64,000 nt of DNA, from NCBI RefSeq assembly GCF_002101885.1, contig NZ_LQPS01000028.1, forward strand, positions 62,001 through 126,000. The letters are read 5' to 3'. Both the position numbers and the translations under genes were made by a program. Of this stretch, positions 25,705 through 35,693 are shown piece after piece; positions within the stretch are counted from its first letter, which is position 1; the number at the start of each line of letters is the position of its first letter. The DNA comes from Mycolicibacter senuensis. GTDB lineage: Bacteria; Actinomycetota; Actinomycetes; Mycobacteriales; Mycobacteriaceae. The notes below the pieces were generated by a model. That model worked only from the letters and a program-made list of their open reading frames with translations, was not told the origin of the DNA and ran no database searches.

Positions 25705-26865
25705 ATGACTGCCACATCCCGAACGGCCGGCCTGCTCGGCGAAGCGCTGGTGGACCTGGACGCCATCGCCCACAACGTGCGGGTGCTGTCCGACCAGGCC
25801 GGCGCCGCCGAGGTGATGGCCGTGGTCAAAGCCGACGGCTACGGCCACGGCGCGGCGCAGGTGGCTCGCGCGGCGCTGGCCGCCGGTGCGGCCGAACTCG
25901 GGGTCGCCACCGTCGACGAGGCGCTGGCGTTGCGGGCGGCCGGCATCGGCGCCCCGGTGCTGGCGTGGCTGCACGGGCCCGACACCGACTTCGCGCCCGC
26001 CCTGAACTCCGATGTGCAGATCGCGGTCTCCTCGGCGCGGCAGCTGGACGAGTTGCTCGACGCCGTGGTCCGCACCGGCCGCACCGCCACGGTGACGGTC
26101 AAGGCCGACACCGGCATGAACCGCAACGGCATCGGCGCCACCGGCTACCCCGAGTTGCTGGGCGCGCTGCGCCGCGCCGTCGCCGACGACGCGGTCCGGG
26201 TGCGGGGCCTGATGTCGCATCTGGCCTGTGCCGACGAAGCCGATAATCCGGTGAACAACGTTCAAGCCCAACGGTTCTCCGATATGCTCGCGCTGGCTCG
26301 CGACCAGGGCCTGGCGTTCGAGGTGGCCCACCTCGCCAATTCTGCCGGAGTGATGACGCGGCCGGACCTGGCGTTCGACATGGTGCGCCCCGGCATCGCC
26401 GTCTATGGGCTCAGCCCGCTCCCCGAGCGCGGCGACCTGGGCCTGATCCCTGCCATGACGCTGAAATCCATTGTGGTGCTGGTCCGCTCGATCAAGGCCG
26501 GCGAGGCCGTCTCCTACGGGCACACCTGGATCGCCGAGGCCGACACCACCCTGGCGCTGGTGCCGATGGGCTACGCCGACGGGGTGTTCCGCCCGCTGAG
26601 CGGCCGGTTCGACGTGCTGATCAACGGCCGGCGCCGGCCCAGCGTGGGACGGGTCTGCATGGACCAGTTCGTCGTCGACCTCGGCCCCGGTCCGGTCGAC
26701 GTGACCGAGGGTGACGAGGTCATCCTGTTCGGACCCGGAACCAATGGCGAGCCCCTGGCCCAGGACTGGGCCGACGAACTGGGCACCATCCACTACGAGG
26801 TGGTGAACTCACCGCGCGGGCGGGTCGCCAGACGCTACCGGGGAGTCGGGTCCGATGGCCGTTAA
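25705..26865 (+). CDS. alr: Alanine racemase
   Basis: A 386-residue PLP enzyme making D-alanine for peptidoglycan. The PLP lysine is in [13 protein letters not shown] (about residue 44), the other catalytic residue, the tyrosine, in EAVSYGHTW, and the C-terminal beta domain includes [15 protein letters not shown]. It matches Rv3423c in position, upstream of the tsaE cluster. The ATG is 40 bp after palindrome B, so that element lies in its promoter region. Its last 11 bases overlap the next gene. It is the start of a run of overlapping genes that continues to tsaD. Confidence 0.95.
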   Translation: MTATSRTAGLLGEALVDLDAIAHNVRVLSDQAGAAEVMAVVKADGYGHGAAQVARAALAAGAAELGVATVDEALALRAAGIGAPVLAWLHGPDTDFAPALNSDVQIAVSSARQLDELLDAVVRTGRTATVTVKADTGMNRNGIGATGYPELLGALRRAVADDAVRVRGLMSHLACADEADNPVNNVQAQRFSDMLALARDQGLAFEVAHLANSAGVMTRPDLAFDMVRPGIAVYGLSPLPERGDLGLIPAMTLKSIVVLVRSIKAGEAVSYGHTWIAEADTTLALVPMGYADGVFRPLSGRFDVLINGRRRPSVGRVCMDQFVVDLGPGPVDVTEGDEVILFGPGTNGEPLAQDWADELGTIHYEVVNSPRGRVARRYRGVGSDGR

Positions 26866-27964
26866 CCGGCGGCGCGCCAACCTGCGAACCGGCGGCTGGC
26901 TGGCCGGGGCGGCCGGGCTGACCGCCGTCGGCACCATCGCCGGATCCACCATCGCGCGCTCGCTGACCCGGCGCACCACCTCCGACGATCCCTACGCCGC
27001 CGAGGATTTCGAGATGCTGGCGCACGACCACAGTTCGGTGGTGGTCACCGACGACGGTGTCGAACTGGCGGTCCGCGACGTGGGGCCCCGAAACGCGCCG
27101 CTGACCGTGGTGTTCGCGCACGGTTTCTGCCTGCGGATGGGCTCGTTCCACTTTCAGCGGGCGCGATTAACCGCCGAATGGGGCAGGCAGGTCCGGATGG
27201 TCTTCTACGACCAACGCGGCCACGGTGATTCCACTGTCGCCCCGCCGGATACCTACACCGTGCCCCGGCTCGGCCAGGATCTGGAGGCGGTGCTGGCCGC
27301 GACGGTGCCGCGCGGACCGGTGGTATTGGTCGGGCATTCGATGGGCGGAATGACGGTGTTGTCGCATGCCCGGCAGTTTCCGCAGCGCTACCGCAACCGG
27401 ATCGTGGGCGCTGCCCTGATCTCCTCAGCGGCCAAAGGCGTTTCCCGGTCACCGCTGGGCGAGATCCTGCGCAACCCGGCCCTGGAGGCGGTCCAGTTCA
27501 CCGTGCGGTACGTCCCGGGCCTGGTGCACCGCGGTCGCGGCGCGGCCCGCCGGGTGATCGCGCCGATCCTGCGCGCCGCCTCCTACGGCACCGACCAGAT
27601 CAGCCCGAGCGTGGTGGCGTTCTCCGAGGAGATGATGCACACCACCCCGGTGGCCACCATGGTCGGATTCCTGCATGCACTGGAGGTTCACGACGAGAGT
27701 GCCGCACTGGCGACGTTGGCCAAGATCCCGACCCTGGTCGCCTGCGGCGACCGCGATCTGCTCACCCCGGACGGCTACTCGCGGGCGATGGCGGCCGCGC
27801 TGTGGGACTGCGAGCTGGTGATCGTGCCCGGGGCGGGGCATCTGGTGCAGCTGGAGGAACCCGACATCATCGATGACGCGCTGGTGCGGTTGGTGGAGCG
27901 GGCCACCCCCCGCCGGGTCACGCTGACCCGCCGGCTGCGCCGGAAGGCCGGGCGCAGTGGCTGA
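26855..27964 (+). CDS. Alpha/beta hydrolase
   Basis: A 369-residue alpha/beta-hydrolase-fold enzyme with an intact nucleophile elbow [15 protein letters not shown], an oxyanion-region motif [17 protein letters not shown], and a likely catalytic histidine in [12 protein letters not shown]. The N-terminus (about 30-40 residues, [20 protein letters not shown]) is a hydrophobic segment that may anchor the protein or serve as a signal. The ATG overlaps alr by 11 bp and the stop overlaps tsaE by 8 bp. Context between alr and tsaE is conserved in mycobacteria as far as I recall. The substrate is unknown. Confidence 0.85.
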   Translation: MAVNRRRANLRTGGWLAGAAGLTAVGTIAGSTIARSLTRRTTSDDPYAAEDFEMLAHDHSSVVVTDDGVELAVRDVGPRNAPLTVVFAHGFCLRMGSFHFQRARLTAEWGRQVRMVFYDQRGHGDSTVAPPDTYTVPRLGQDLEAVLAATVPRGPVVLVGHSMGGMTVLSHARQFPQRYRNRIVGAALISSAAKGVSRSPLGEILRNPALEAVQFTVRYVPGLVHRGRGAARRVIAPILRAASYGTDQISPSVVAFSEEMMHTTPVATMVGFLHALEVHDESAALATLAKIPTLVACGDRDLLTPDGYSRAMAAALWDCELVIVPGAGHLVQLEEPDIIDDALVRLVERATPRRVTLTRRLRRKAGRSG

Positions 27965-28412
27965 CATGCAGCACCTGGCGACGGCCGCCGAGACCATCGC
28001 CCTGGGTGCGCGCCTCGGTGGACAGCTGCGCGCCGGCGACGTCGTGGTGCTGTCCGGTCCGCTCGGCGCCGGAAAGACGGTGTTGGCCAAGGGGATCGCG
28101 GCGGCCTTGGACGTCGATGGCCCGGTCACCTCGCCGACATATGTGTTGGCTCGCGAACATCGGGCCCGCCGGCCCGGCGCCCCGTCGATGATCCATGTCG
28201 ACCTGTACCGGCTGCTCGACGAGAAGGGGCTGGACCTGCTGGCCGAGTTGGACTCGCTGGACCTGGACACCGAACTCGTCGACGCTGTCGTCGTGGTGGA
28301 GTGGGGCGAAGGACTGGCCGAGCGACTCTCGGAGCGGCACCTGGACGTCCGGCTGGACCGCGGCGCCGACACCGAAGCCCGCACCGCGACCTGGCGATGG
28401 CACACGCCGTGA
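27957..28412 (+). CDS. tsaE: tRNA t6A biosynthesis ATPase TsaE
   Basis: A 151-residue P-loop ATPase that works with TsaB and TsaD in forming N6-threonylcarbamoyladenosine at position 37 of ANN-decoding tRNAs. The Walker A motif is SGPLGAGKTVLAKG (about residues 34-47), the conserved TSPTYVLAREH follows, and the Walker B-like region is MIHVDLYRLLDE. VVVVEWGEGL is also characteristic. The GTG start overlaps the upstream hydrolase gene. The stop overlaps a GTG start candidate of the next gene. All three other t6A genes in this cluster are adjacent. Confidence 0.93.
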   Translation: MADMQHLATAAETIALGARLGGQLRAGDVVVLSGPLGAGKTVLAKGIAAALDVDGPVTSPTYVLAREHRARRPGAPSMIHVDLYRLLDEKGLDLLAELDSLDLDTELVDAVVVVEWGEGLAERLSERHLDVRLDRGADTEARTATWRWHTP

Positions 28413-29506
28413 CCGCGACGATCCTGACCATCGACACCGCCACGCCAGCGGTCACCGCGGGCCTGGTGCGCCTGGATGAGGCTGGTCGACCGACCGTCCT
28501 TGCCGAGCGGGTGACACTGGACGCCCGGGCGCACGCCGAGTGGCTCACCCCCAATGTGATTGCCGCACTGGCCGATGCGGGGCTCGGCATGCCCGATCTG
28601 ACTGCGGTGGTGGTGGGCTGCGGGCCGGGCCCGTTCACCGGACTGCGGGTCGGGATGGCCAGCGCCGCCGCCTACGGACACGCACTGGGCATCGGGGTGC
28701 GCGGGGTCTGCAGCCTCGACGCCATCGGGGTAATGACACCGGCGGTGTCAAAAGGGGAGGCCCTGGTGGTCACCGACGCCCGGCGCCGCGAGGTCTATTG
28801 GGCGCGCTACCGCGACGGTGTCCGGGTGGCCGGCCCCGCGGTCGGTGCCCCGGCCGACGTCGACCTCGGCGAGGCCGCGGCGGTCGCCGGCTCGCCGGCG
28901 CACGCCGGCCTGTTCGGCCTCCCGGTGCTCGGCGTCGCCTACCCGACTCCGACGGGCCTGGTTGCGGCGGTGCGTGATTGGGACAGTGTGCCAGCGCCGC
29001 TGGTGCCGTTGTACCTGCGCCGCCCCGATGCCAAGCCGCCGGTTTCGGCGGCCCCACCGGTGGATATCGGTGCGCTGCTCGACAGTGATGCGGCGCGCTG
29101 CGCCGAACTGGAGGCCCAGCTGTTCGGCGGCGACGACCCGTGGCCGCCCGCGGCTTTCAGCCGGGCGATCGGCGCCGCCGACCACCACTATGTCGCGGCC
29201 CGGATCGGCGACCGACTGGTGGGCTACGGCGGGATCGCACGGCTGGGGCGTACCCCGCCGTTCGAGTTCGAGGTGCACACCATCGGGGTGGACCCTGCTC
29301 ATCAGGGCCGCGGGATCGGACGGCGCCTGCTGGCTGACCTACTGGATTACGCGGCCGGCGGCGTCGTGCACCTGGAGGTCCGCACCGACAACGTCGCGGC
29401 GATCGGGCTGTACCGCGAGGTCGGCTTCGTCGAGACCGGGGTGCGCAAGCGCTACTACCGCAACGGCGCGGACGCTTACATGATGCGGCGGGAGTCCCGT
29501 TCATGA
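28397..29506 (+). CDS. TsaB-RimI fusion protein
   Basis: 369 residues combining two proteins that are separate in M. tuberculosis (Rv3421c and Rv3420c). Residues about 1-210 are TsaB, the non-catalytic partner of TsaD ([33 protein letters not shown]). Residues about 220-369 are a GNAT acetyltransferase of the RimI type ([38 protein letters not shown] with the acetyl-CoA loop, [17 protein letters not shown]). No stop or frameshift separates them, and a short Ala/Pro-rich linker joins them. The ATG at 28397 and a GTG at 28409 (overlapping the tsaE stop) are both possible starts. The 3' end overlaps tsaD by 4 bp. Confidence 0.9.
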   Translation: MAHAVTATILTIDTATPAVTAGLVRLDEAGRPTVLAERVTLDARAHAEWLTPNVIAALADAGLGMPDLTAVVVGCGPGPFTGLRVGMASAAAYGHALGIGVRGVCSLDAIGVMTPAVSKGEALVVTDARRREVYWARYRDGVRVAGPAVGAPADVDLGEAAAVAGSPAHAGLFGLPVLGVAYPTPTGLVAAVRDWDSVPAPLVPLYLRRPDAKPPVSAAPPVDIGALLDSDAARCAELEAQLFGGDDPWPPAAFSRAIGAADHHYVAARIGDRLVGYGGIARLGRTPPFEFEVHTIGVDPAHQGRGIGRRLLADLLDYAAGGVVHLEVRTDNVAAIGLYREVGFVETGVRKRYYRNGADAYMMRRESRS

Positions 29507-30549
29507 CAATCGTGCTGGCCATCGAATCCTCTTGCGACGAAACAGGTGTCGGCATCACCCGGCTGGCGGCCGACGGCACGCTGACGCTGCTGGCCGACGA
29601 GGTGGCCTCCAGCGTCGAAGAGCACACCCGGTTCGGCGGGGTGGTGCCCGAGATCGCGTCGCGGGCCCACCTGGAGGCGCTGGGCCCGACGATGCGCCGG
29701 GCGCTGGACACGGCCGGGGTGCAGCGTCCCGATGCGGTGGCCGCCACCATCGGACCCGGCCTGGCCGGAGCGCTGCTGGTGGGCGCGGCCGCGGCCAAGG
29801 CCTATGCGGCGGCCTGGGGAGTGCCGTTCTACGCGGTCAACCACCTGGGCGGGCACCTGGCCGCCGATGTCTACGCCCACGGCCCGCTGCCCGAGTGCGT
29901 GGGCCTGTTGGTCTCCGGCGGCCACACCCACCTGCTGCACGTGCGATCGCTGGGGGAACCGATCGTCGAGTTGGGCAGCACCGTCGACGACGCCGCGGGG
30001 GAGGCCTACGACAAGGTGGCCCGGCTGCTGGGGCTGGGCTATCCGGGCGGGCGGGTGCTCGACGAGCTGGCCCGCACCGGCGACCGCGACGCGATCACAT
30101 TCCCGCGCGGGATGACCGGTCCGCGCGACGCCCCGTACGTGTTCAGCTTCTCGGGCCTGAAGACCGCGGTGGCCCGCTATGTGGAGGCCCACCCCGACTT
30201 CGTGTCCGCCGATGTGGCGGCCGGCTTCCAGGAGTCCGTCGCCGACGTGCTGACCGCCAAGGCGGTGCGGGCCGCCACTGATCTGGGGGTTTCCACGCTG
30301 CTGATCGCCGGCGGGGTGGCGGCCAACTCCCGGCTGCGCGAGCTGGCCGAGCAGCGCTGCGCGGCGGCGGGTTTGACGCTGCGGATCCCGCCGCTGCGGT
30401 TGTGCACCGACAACGGCGCGATGATCGCGGCGTTCGCGGCGCAGCTGATCGCCGCCGGGGTGCCGCCGTCGCCGCTGGATGTGGCCACCGATCCGGGCCT
30501 ACCGGTCGTTTGCGCGAGCGTGCGCGTTCCCGATCGACACGCCCGGTGA
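29503..30549 (+). CDS. tsaD: tRNA N6-adenosine threonylcarbamoyltransferase TsaD
   Basis: 348 residues of the Kae1/TsaD family, which transfers the threonylcarbamoyl group to A37 of tRNA. Family motifs are intact: [12 protein letters not shown] at the start, the metal ligands in [24 protein letters not shown], and [17 protein letters not shown] near the end. The ATG overlaps the fusion gene stop (ATGA). The last 12 or so codons ([12 protein letters not shown]) run into a palindromic element and do not look like the usual family ending, so the C-terminus may have been replaced. The enzyme core is unaffected. Confidence 0.95.
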   Translation: MTIVLAIESSCDETGVGITRLAADGTLTLLADEVASSVEEHTRFGGVVPEIASRAHLEALGPTMRRALDTAGVQRPDAVAATIGPGLAGALLVGAAAAKAYAAAWGVPFYAVNHLGGHLAADVYAHGPLPECVGLLVSGGHTHLLHVRSLGEPIVELGSTVDDAAGEAYDKVARLLGLGYPGGRVLDELARTGDRDAITFPRGMTGPRDAPYVFSFSGLKTAVARYVEAHPDFVSADVAAGFQESVADVLTAKAVRAATDLGVSTLLIAGGVAANSRLRELAEQRCAAAGLTLRIPPLRLCTDNGAMIAAFAAQLIAAGVPPSPLDVATDPGLPVVCASVRVPDRHAR

Positions 30550-30573
30550 ACTGCCGTTTCTGCGCACGCTCGC
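30514..30573. repeat. Palindromic element over the 3' end of tsaD
   Basis: The arms GCGAGCGTGCGC (30514-30525) and GCGCACGCTCGC (30562-30573) are perfect 12-bp inverted repeats. Inside them the pairing is partial. The outer motif GAGCGTGCG resembles the GAGTGTGCG and GAGTGAGCG ends of the palindromes flanking the DUF559-like gene, and the overall length (about 56-60 bp) is similar. The tsaD stop codon lies within it. Confidence 0.65.
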
Positions 30574-30613
30574 GGGTGAGCGGGCCGGATACCGAGGAAG
30601 CACCGCCCCCACC

Positions 30614-30647
30614 TTGAGTGCTAGCACTCTCGTGTATAGAGTGCTAG
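30614..30647 (+). promoter_or_regulatory. groES promoter with CIRCE operator (HrcA site)
   Basis: CTAGCACTC (30621-30629), a 9-nt spacer and GAGTGCTAG (30639-30647) form a CIRCE element bound by the HrcA repressor. The -35 TTGAGT (30614-30619) and -10 TAGAGT (30637-30642, 17-nt spacing) overlap it, so HrcA would block initiation directly. A further half-site makes GAGTGCTAGCACTC (30616-30629) a perfect palindrome. Confidence 0.9.
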
Positions 30648-30790
30648 GTGGCAGTCGGACGAATCCTGGCTCGGCACCCGCGACGACGACGCGAGGGCTC
30701 GCACGAATGCCGAACACCTTAAGTAAGTACGTTCCGATGCGACCAGGCCGCGAGCCGGGTCGCATCCAGACAATGTGGAGGGCTCCAATC

Positions 30791-32802
<2,012 letters not shown>

Positions 32803-32816
32803 GTAGTCCTGCCGAG

Positions 32817-32849
32817 AACACCCCGGTCCTGACGGGCCGGGGTGTTTTT
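32817..32849 (+). terminator. Intrinsic terminator after groEL1
   Basis: AACACCCCGG and CCGGGGTGTT form a 10-bp perfect stem followed by TTTTTC, a textbook intrinsic terminator and the clearest one in the window. It starts 15 nt after the groEL1 stop. Confidence 0.92.
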
Positions 32850-32858
32850 CGTCCGAGA

Positions 32859-33380
32859 TCAGATGGCGAAGTGGAACAGCCCGTACCAGACCACGAAGGC
32901 GAACAGCGCCAGACCGCCCAGCAGGGCCAGCGCGAACCGGCGCCCGGTGAGGATCTCCTGCCTGACGACGATGACGCCGATCAGCAGGCAGATCGGGTAG
33001 TAGAGCAGCATCGCGGTGAGAAGCCCGGGTGAGTATCGATCGAGGATCGGCGTCATCCCGAGATGAAAGAGTGCGTCCCAGAACAGGTTTGCGCTGGCAA
33101 AAACCGCGAGCGCAACGGTGCGGGCAAGGGTCCGCTTCCGGAAGTTCGCGTAGACCAGCGTCACCAGGATCGCCATGAACGCGAGGTTGTTGAGGGCGAA
33201 CGCGGTGTCGTCGAACCGGCCGTGGACGTCGTGGGTGACCCATTCGGGGAAGCCGCTCAGGTACTCCTCGACGATGTGCAGCAGGTAGGCGGCCGGCATC
33301 AGCCAGATGACGTTGCGGAAGCGTGGCAGTGCCAGGGCGCTGCCGGGCCCCGCGTCGACGGCGTTCATGGCGACGATCAT
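32859..33380 (-). CDS. HXXEE-domain membrane protein
   Basis: 173 residues with about five hydrophobic helices. The segment YLLHIVEEYLSGFP (about residues 33-46) carries the HxxEE motif of the Pfam family named for it, and later segments ALNNLAFMAI and LFWDALFHLGMTP carry the other conserved Asn and His residues. Function is unknown; the clustered His and Glu residues in membrane helices suggest a metal site (inference). It is convergent with groEL1. An ATG at 33368 is an alternative start, four residues shorter. No partner gene is evident. Confidence 0.75.
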   Translation of the reverse strand: MIVAMNAVDAGPGSALALPRFRNVIWLMPAAYLLHIVEEYLSGFPEWVTHDVHGRFDDTAFALNNLAFMAILVTLVYANFRKRTLARTVALAVFASANLFWDALFHLGMTPILDRYSPGLLTAMLLYYPICLLIGVIVVRQEILTGRRFALALLGGLALFAFVVWYGLFHFAI

Positions 33381-33457
33381 CGCTTACGGCCGCGCGCGCC
33401 GTCGGTTTTTGAGCGAGCCGCCACCGCGGGATCGGCGGCGTGATATCCGCACGGTTC

Positions 33458-33482
33458 GTTTATAACCGCGGAGAACGGGTAT
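33458..33482 (+). promoter_or_regulatory. Predicted SigF-type stress promoter
   Basis: GTTT (33458-33461), a 15-nt spacer and GGGTAT (33477-33482) match the mycobacterial SigF consensus GTTT-N(15-17)-GGGTAT. The start of transcription would be about 33490 and the leader about 50 nt. An 8-bp inverted repeat, GCGGAGAA (33468-33475) and TTCTCCGC (33486-33493), brackets the -10 element and could be an operator. Confidence 0.65.
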
Positions 33483-33541
33483 TGATTCTCCGCGCCGCCG
33501 GAGAAGACGGCGATATTGGAGGCGCTGTAAAGGAGATCACC

Positions 33542-33841
33542 ATGGACCCAGTGGCGGCAACCGAATTCCTCGCCCGCTCTACAACATTGACCAGTGTCGG
33601 GTGGATCGGCTACATCATTATCGGCGCCATCGCAGGCTGGATCGCAGGCATCGTCATGAAATCCAAGTACGGCCTGCTCACCGACATTGTTGTGGGCGTT
33701 GTCGGCGCTCTGATCGGCGGTTTTCTGCTCAGCTTCGTCGTCGACACGGCGAGCGGAGGTTGGTGGTTCACTTTGTTCACTGCAATCCTGGGCGCAGTCA
33801 TCCTGCTTTGGCTGTTGCGCCTGTTCGGCCGCGAGGCGTAA
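33542..33841 (+). CDS. GlsB/YeaQ/YmgE-family stress membrane protein
   Basis: A 99-residue integral membrane protein with three hydrophobic segments. The family signature is visible in IGYIIIGAIAGWIAGIVM and DIVVGVVGALIGGFLL. Members (also called transglycosylase-associated proteins) are small stress-induced membrane proteins of unclear mechanism. The ATG at 33542 follows AAAGGAGATCACC, a strong site, and gives the usual family length plus about 15 N-terminal residues. The SigF-like promoter upstream fits a general stress response. A lipoprotein gene follows 12 nt later, probably in the same transcript. Confidence 0.88.
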   Translation: MDPVAATEFLARSTTLTSVGWIGYIIIGAIAGWIAGIVMKSKYGLLTDIVVGVVGALIGGFLLSFVVDTASGGWWFTLFTAILGAVILLWLLRLFGREA

Positions 33842-33853
33842 GGGGCGAGAAAA

Positions 33854-34135
33854 ATGATGAAATACATTGCGGTTGCGGCCATGGCCGCCGGTGTGCTGCT
33901 GTCCAGTGGGTGCTCGGCCTCGCAGGTGATGAATACCGGAGGCGACACCAGGTGCAAGGACTTCGTCGAGCAGGACGAGAAGAAGCAGGACGACGAGATC
34001 AGCAAGATGCTCAAAGACAAGAGCGGCGCGGAACCCTCCAACTTGGAGATTTCGGCAACCCGTTTGTCGGTCGCGACTTACTGCAAGACGGTGGGAACTC
34101 CGGACAGCAAGATATCCGAGGCCCCGCACGGCTGA
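33854..34135 (+). CDS. Small lipoprotein, possibly HdeA-like
   Basis: 93 residues with a lipoprotein signal (AAMAAGVLLSSGCSAS; lipobox SSGC, Cys at about 20). The mature part has two further cysteines (TRCKDFVEQDEKKQDDE and SVATYCKTVG) spaced about 40 residues apart, flanking acidic and helical sequence. This layout, with Cys-Lys-Asp-Phe, resembles the acid-stress chaperones HdeA/HdeB, but the similarity is only by eye. It lies 12 nt after the GlsB-type gene, so stress induction is likely. It would sit on the outer face of the plasma membrane. Confidence 0.6.
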   Translation: MMKYIAVAAMAAGVLLSSGCSASQVMNTGGDTRCKDFVEQDEKKQDDEISKMLKDKSGAEPSNLEISATRLSVATYCKTVGTPDSKISEAPHG

Positions 34136-34184
34136 GCGTGGCGTGATACCCGGAACCGTCCCCGGAATGGGCGCTGGAACGGGA

Positions 34185-35231
34185 TCAGAAGAAATTGCTG
34201 AAAAGCAGGTTCAACGAGTCGAACACGGCCTGGAACGGATCACTGTTGGCGACCCCGTGGAACAGTAGCGCGCTGAGCCAGGCATCGAAGGCGTTGATCT
34301 CGCTGTTGTCGATGTCGATGTAGGTCAGCATGCCGTCTACGGAACTGGTCGCGTTGGCGATCTGGTCGGGGGTCAATCCCAGGTACTGCACGTGGGGACC
34401 GAAGATGCCCAGCAGCGCGCCCCAGAGACCGTAGTTGTCATAGGCGTCGGCGAAATTGGAGACCGGGTCATCGGGCAGACCGTAGATGGTCGCCGAATAC
34501 AGGTCGTTGGGCGTCAGATCGCCCAACACCTCGGTCATGCCGAGCAGGTTGAGCAGGAAGTCGGTGAGGTCCTTGCCCAGCGTCGCGTACATGGCGTCTT
34601 CCAGGTACTGCCAGACGCCGTCCGGGGCGGACGGGTCGCCGATGAACACGAAGTGCAACGAGTCGGTGGGGATGCCCGCTTCGACGAGTCGGCTCATGGC
34701 GATCGACGCTGCGGTGGCGCTCTGCGAGTAGGCGAAGATCGTCAGCGGGTTATCGGCGTCGAAGGCGCCCGGGTTGGCGTCGAACTGGTTCTGGACGGCG
34801 AGCGTGATCAGCGACGCACCCGTCAGGCTGCTCGGGCCCTGCTGTAACAACTCCGGTGTCGTCAGCACCTGCAACGGGGCGCTGCAGGGGTCGGTGCCGT
34901 CCATGTAGCAGACCGTGGAGTCGGTTGAGCCACCGTTGAATCCCAGTGGGTTCAGATACAGGTTCTCGGCAGACCGTGCGTATTCCGGCGAGGGCGTCGG
35001 CTGGCCGGTACCGCCGAGGATGAGCGCGGTCTGGCTGCCCGCCAGCGGGCCGTCGGCGGCCAGCAGCGCCGCTTCGAGGAGCAGCGAACCGAGGGGTTGG
35101 CTGATCGCCGCGCCGGATGCGGCGACGATCATGCCGGCAGTGGCGAACTGGGCGACTGCGGCCTTGTAGCTGCCCCGCCGGCGCGTTGCCCGCGCTACCG
35201 GAACCGTGGCGTATCTGCTGCTGTGCATCAC
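34185..35231 (-). CDS. PE-PPE-domain hydrolase without PE/PPE head, copy 1
   Basis: 348 residues. After a basic start and a hydrophobic signal-like segment (about 24-55), the protein reads TALILGGTGQPTPSPEYARS, the beginning of the PE-PPE alpha/beta serine hydrolase domain. The nucleophile region is TIFAYSQSATAASIAMSRL (about residue 170), and the aspartate could be in FVFIGDPSAPDG. The PE or PPE N-terminal domain normally fused to it in mycobacteria is absent, so ESX secretion is not expected. The elbow reads A-Y-S-Q-S, with Ala at the usual Gly position. It is closely related to the gene at 36563. GTG at 35231 or ATG at 35228 could be the start. Confidence 0.8.
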   Translation of the reverse strand: MMHSSRYATVPVARATRRRGSYKAAVAQFATAGMIVAASGAAISQPLGSLLLEAALLAADGPLAGSQTALILGGTGQPTPSPEYARSAENLYLNPLGFNGGSTDSTVCYMDGTDPCSAPLQVLTTPELLQQGPSSLTGASLITLAVQNQFDANPGAFDADNPLTIFAYSQSATAASIAMSRLVEAGIPTDSLHFVFIGDPSAPDGVWQYLEDAMYATLGKDLTDFLLNLLGMTEVLGDLTPNDLYSATIYGLPDDPVSNFADAYDNYGLWGALLGIFGPHVQYLGLTPDQIANATSSVDGMLTYIDIDNSEINAFDAWLSALLFHGVANSDPFQAVFDSLNLLFSNFF

Positions 35232-35315
35232 ATGTGATTATCACATTCTCATGTTTGAGTCTATGGTTCTCCCAGCCATTGCGTTCACTGCGTTCCGCGT
35301 CGCGAAGGAGGATTC

Positions 35316-35693
35316 ATGGATCAACAGACCTATGACCGGGGCCGCGAGATCCGCGCGGCCGTCCTCGGCGAAGCGTATGTGGCCCAGGCCGCAACCGGTG
35401 ACGACTTCTCCACGCCGTTCCAGGACTTGGTCACCGAATACTGTTGGGGCGCAGTGTGGGGACGCGACGGCCTGTCGCGCAAGACGCGCAGCATGCTCAA
35501 CCTCGCGATGATCGCGGTGCTCAACCGGCCCAACGAACTGCGCACCCACGTCAAGGGAGCACTCACCAACGGCGTCACGCGCGAAGAGATCCGGGAGGTC
35601 TTCATGCAGGTGGCGATCTACGCCGGCGTCCCCGCCGCCGTCGACAGCTTCCGGATCGCCCGCGAGGCCTTCGCCGAATACGAGAGCAGCTGA
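35316..35693 (+). CDS. Carboxymuconolactone decarboxylase family protein
   Basis: A 125-residue all-helical protein of the CMD/AhpD-like superfamily, close in length to PcaC (4-carboxymuconolactone decarboxylase). SRKTRSMLNLAMIAVLNRPNEL and EEIREVFMQVAIYAGVPAAV are the characteristic segments. It has no CxxC pair, so a peroxidase role like AhpD is unlikely. GAAGGAGG lies just before the ATG. It ends by sharing one base with the following dehydrogenase (TGATG), indicating coupled translation. The other protocatechuate-pathway genes are not nearby, so the substrate is open. Confidence 0.82.
   Translation: MDQQTYDRGREIRAAVLGEAYVAQAATGDDFSTPFQDLVTEYCWGAVWGRDGLSRKTRSMLNLAMIAVLNRPNELRTHVKGALTNGVTREEIREVFMQVAIYAGVPAAVDSFRIAREAFAEYESS

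Noticed and set aside
24997..26793. 598-codon minus-strand ORF across alr and the DUF559-like gene
   Set aside because: Antisense to alr, which is certain, and out of frame with the DUF559-like gene.
34392..34847. Plus-strand ORF opposite PE-PPE hydrolase copy 1
   Set aside because: Shadow frame with no motif; the minus-strand gene has a full-length paralogue.
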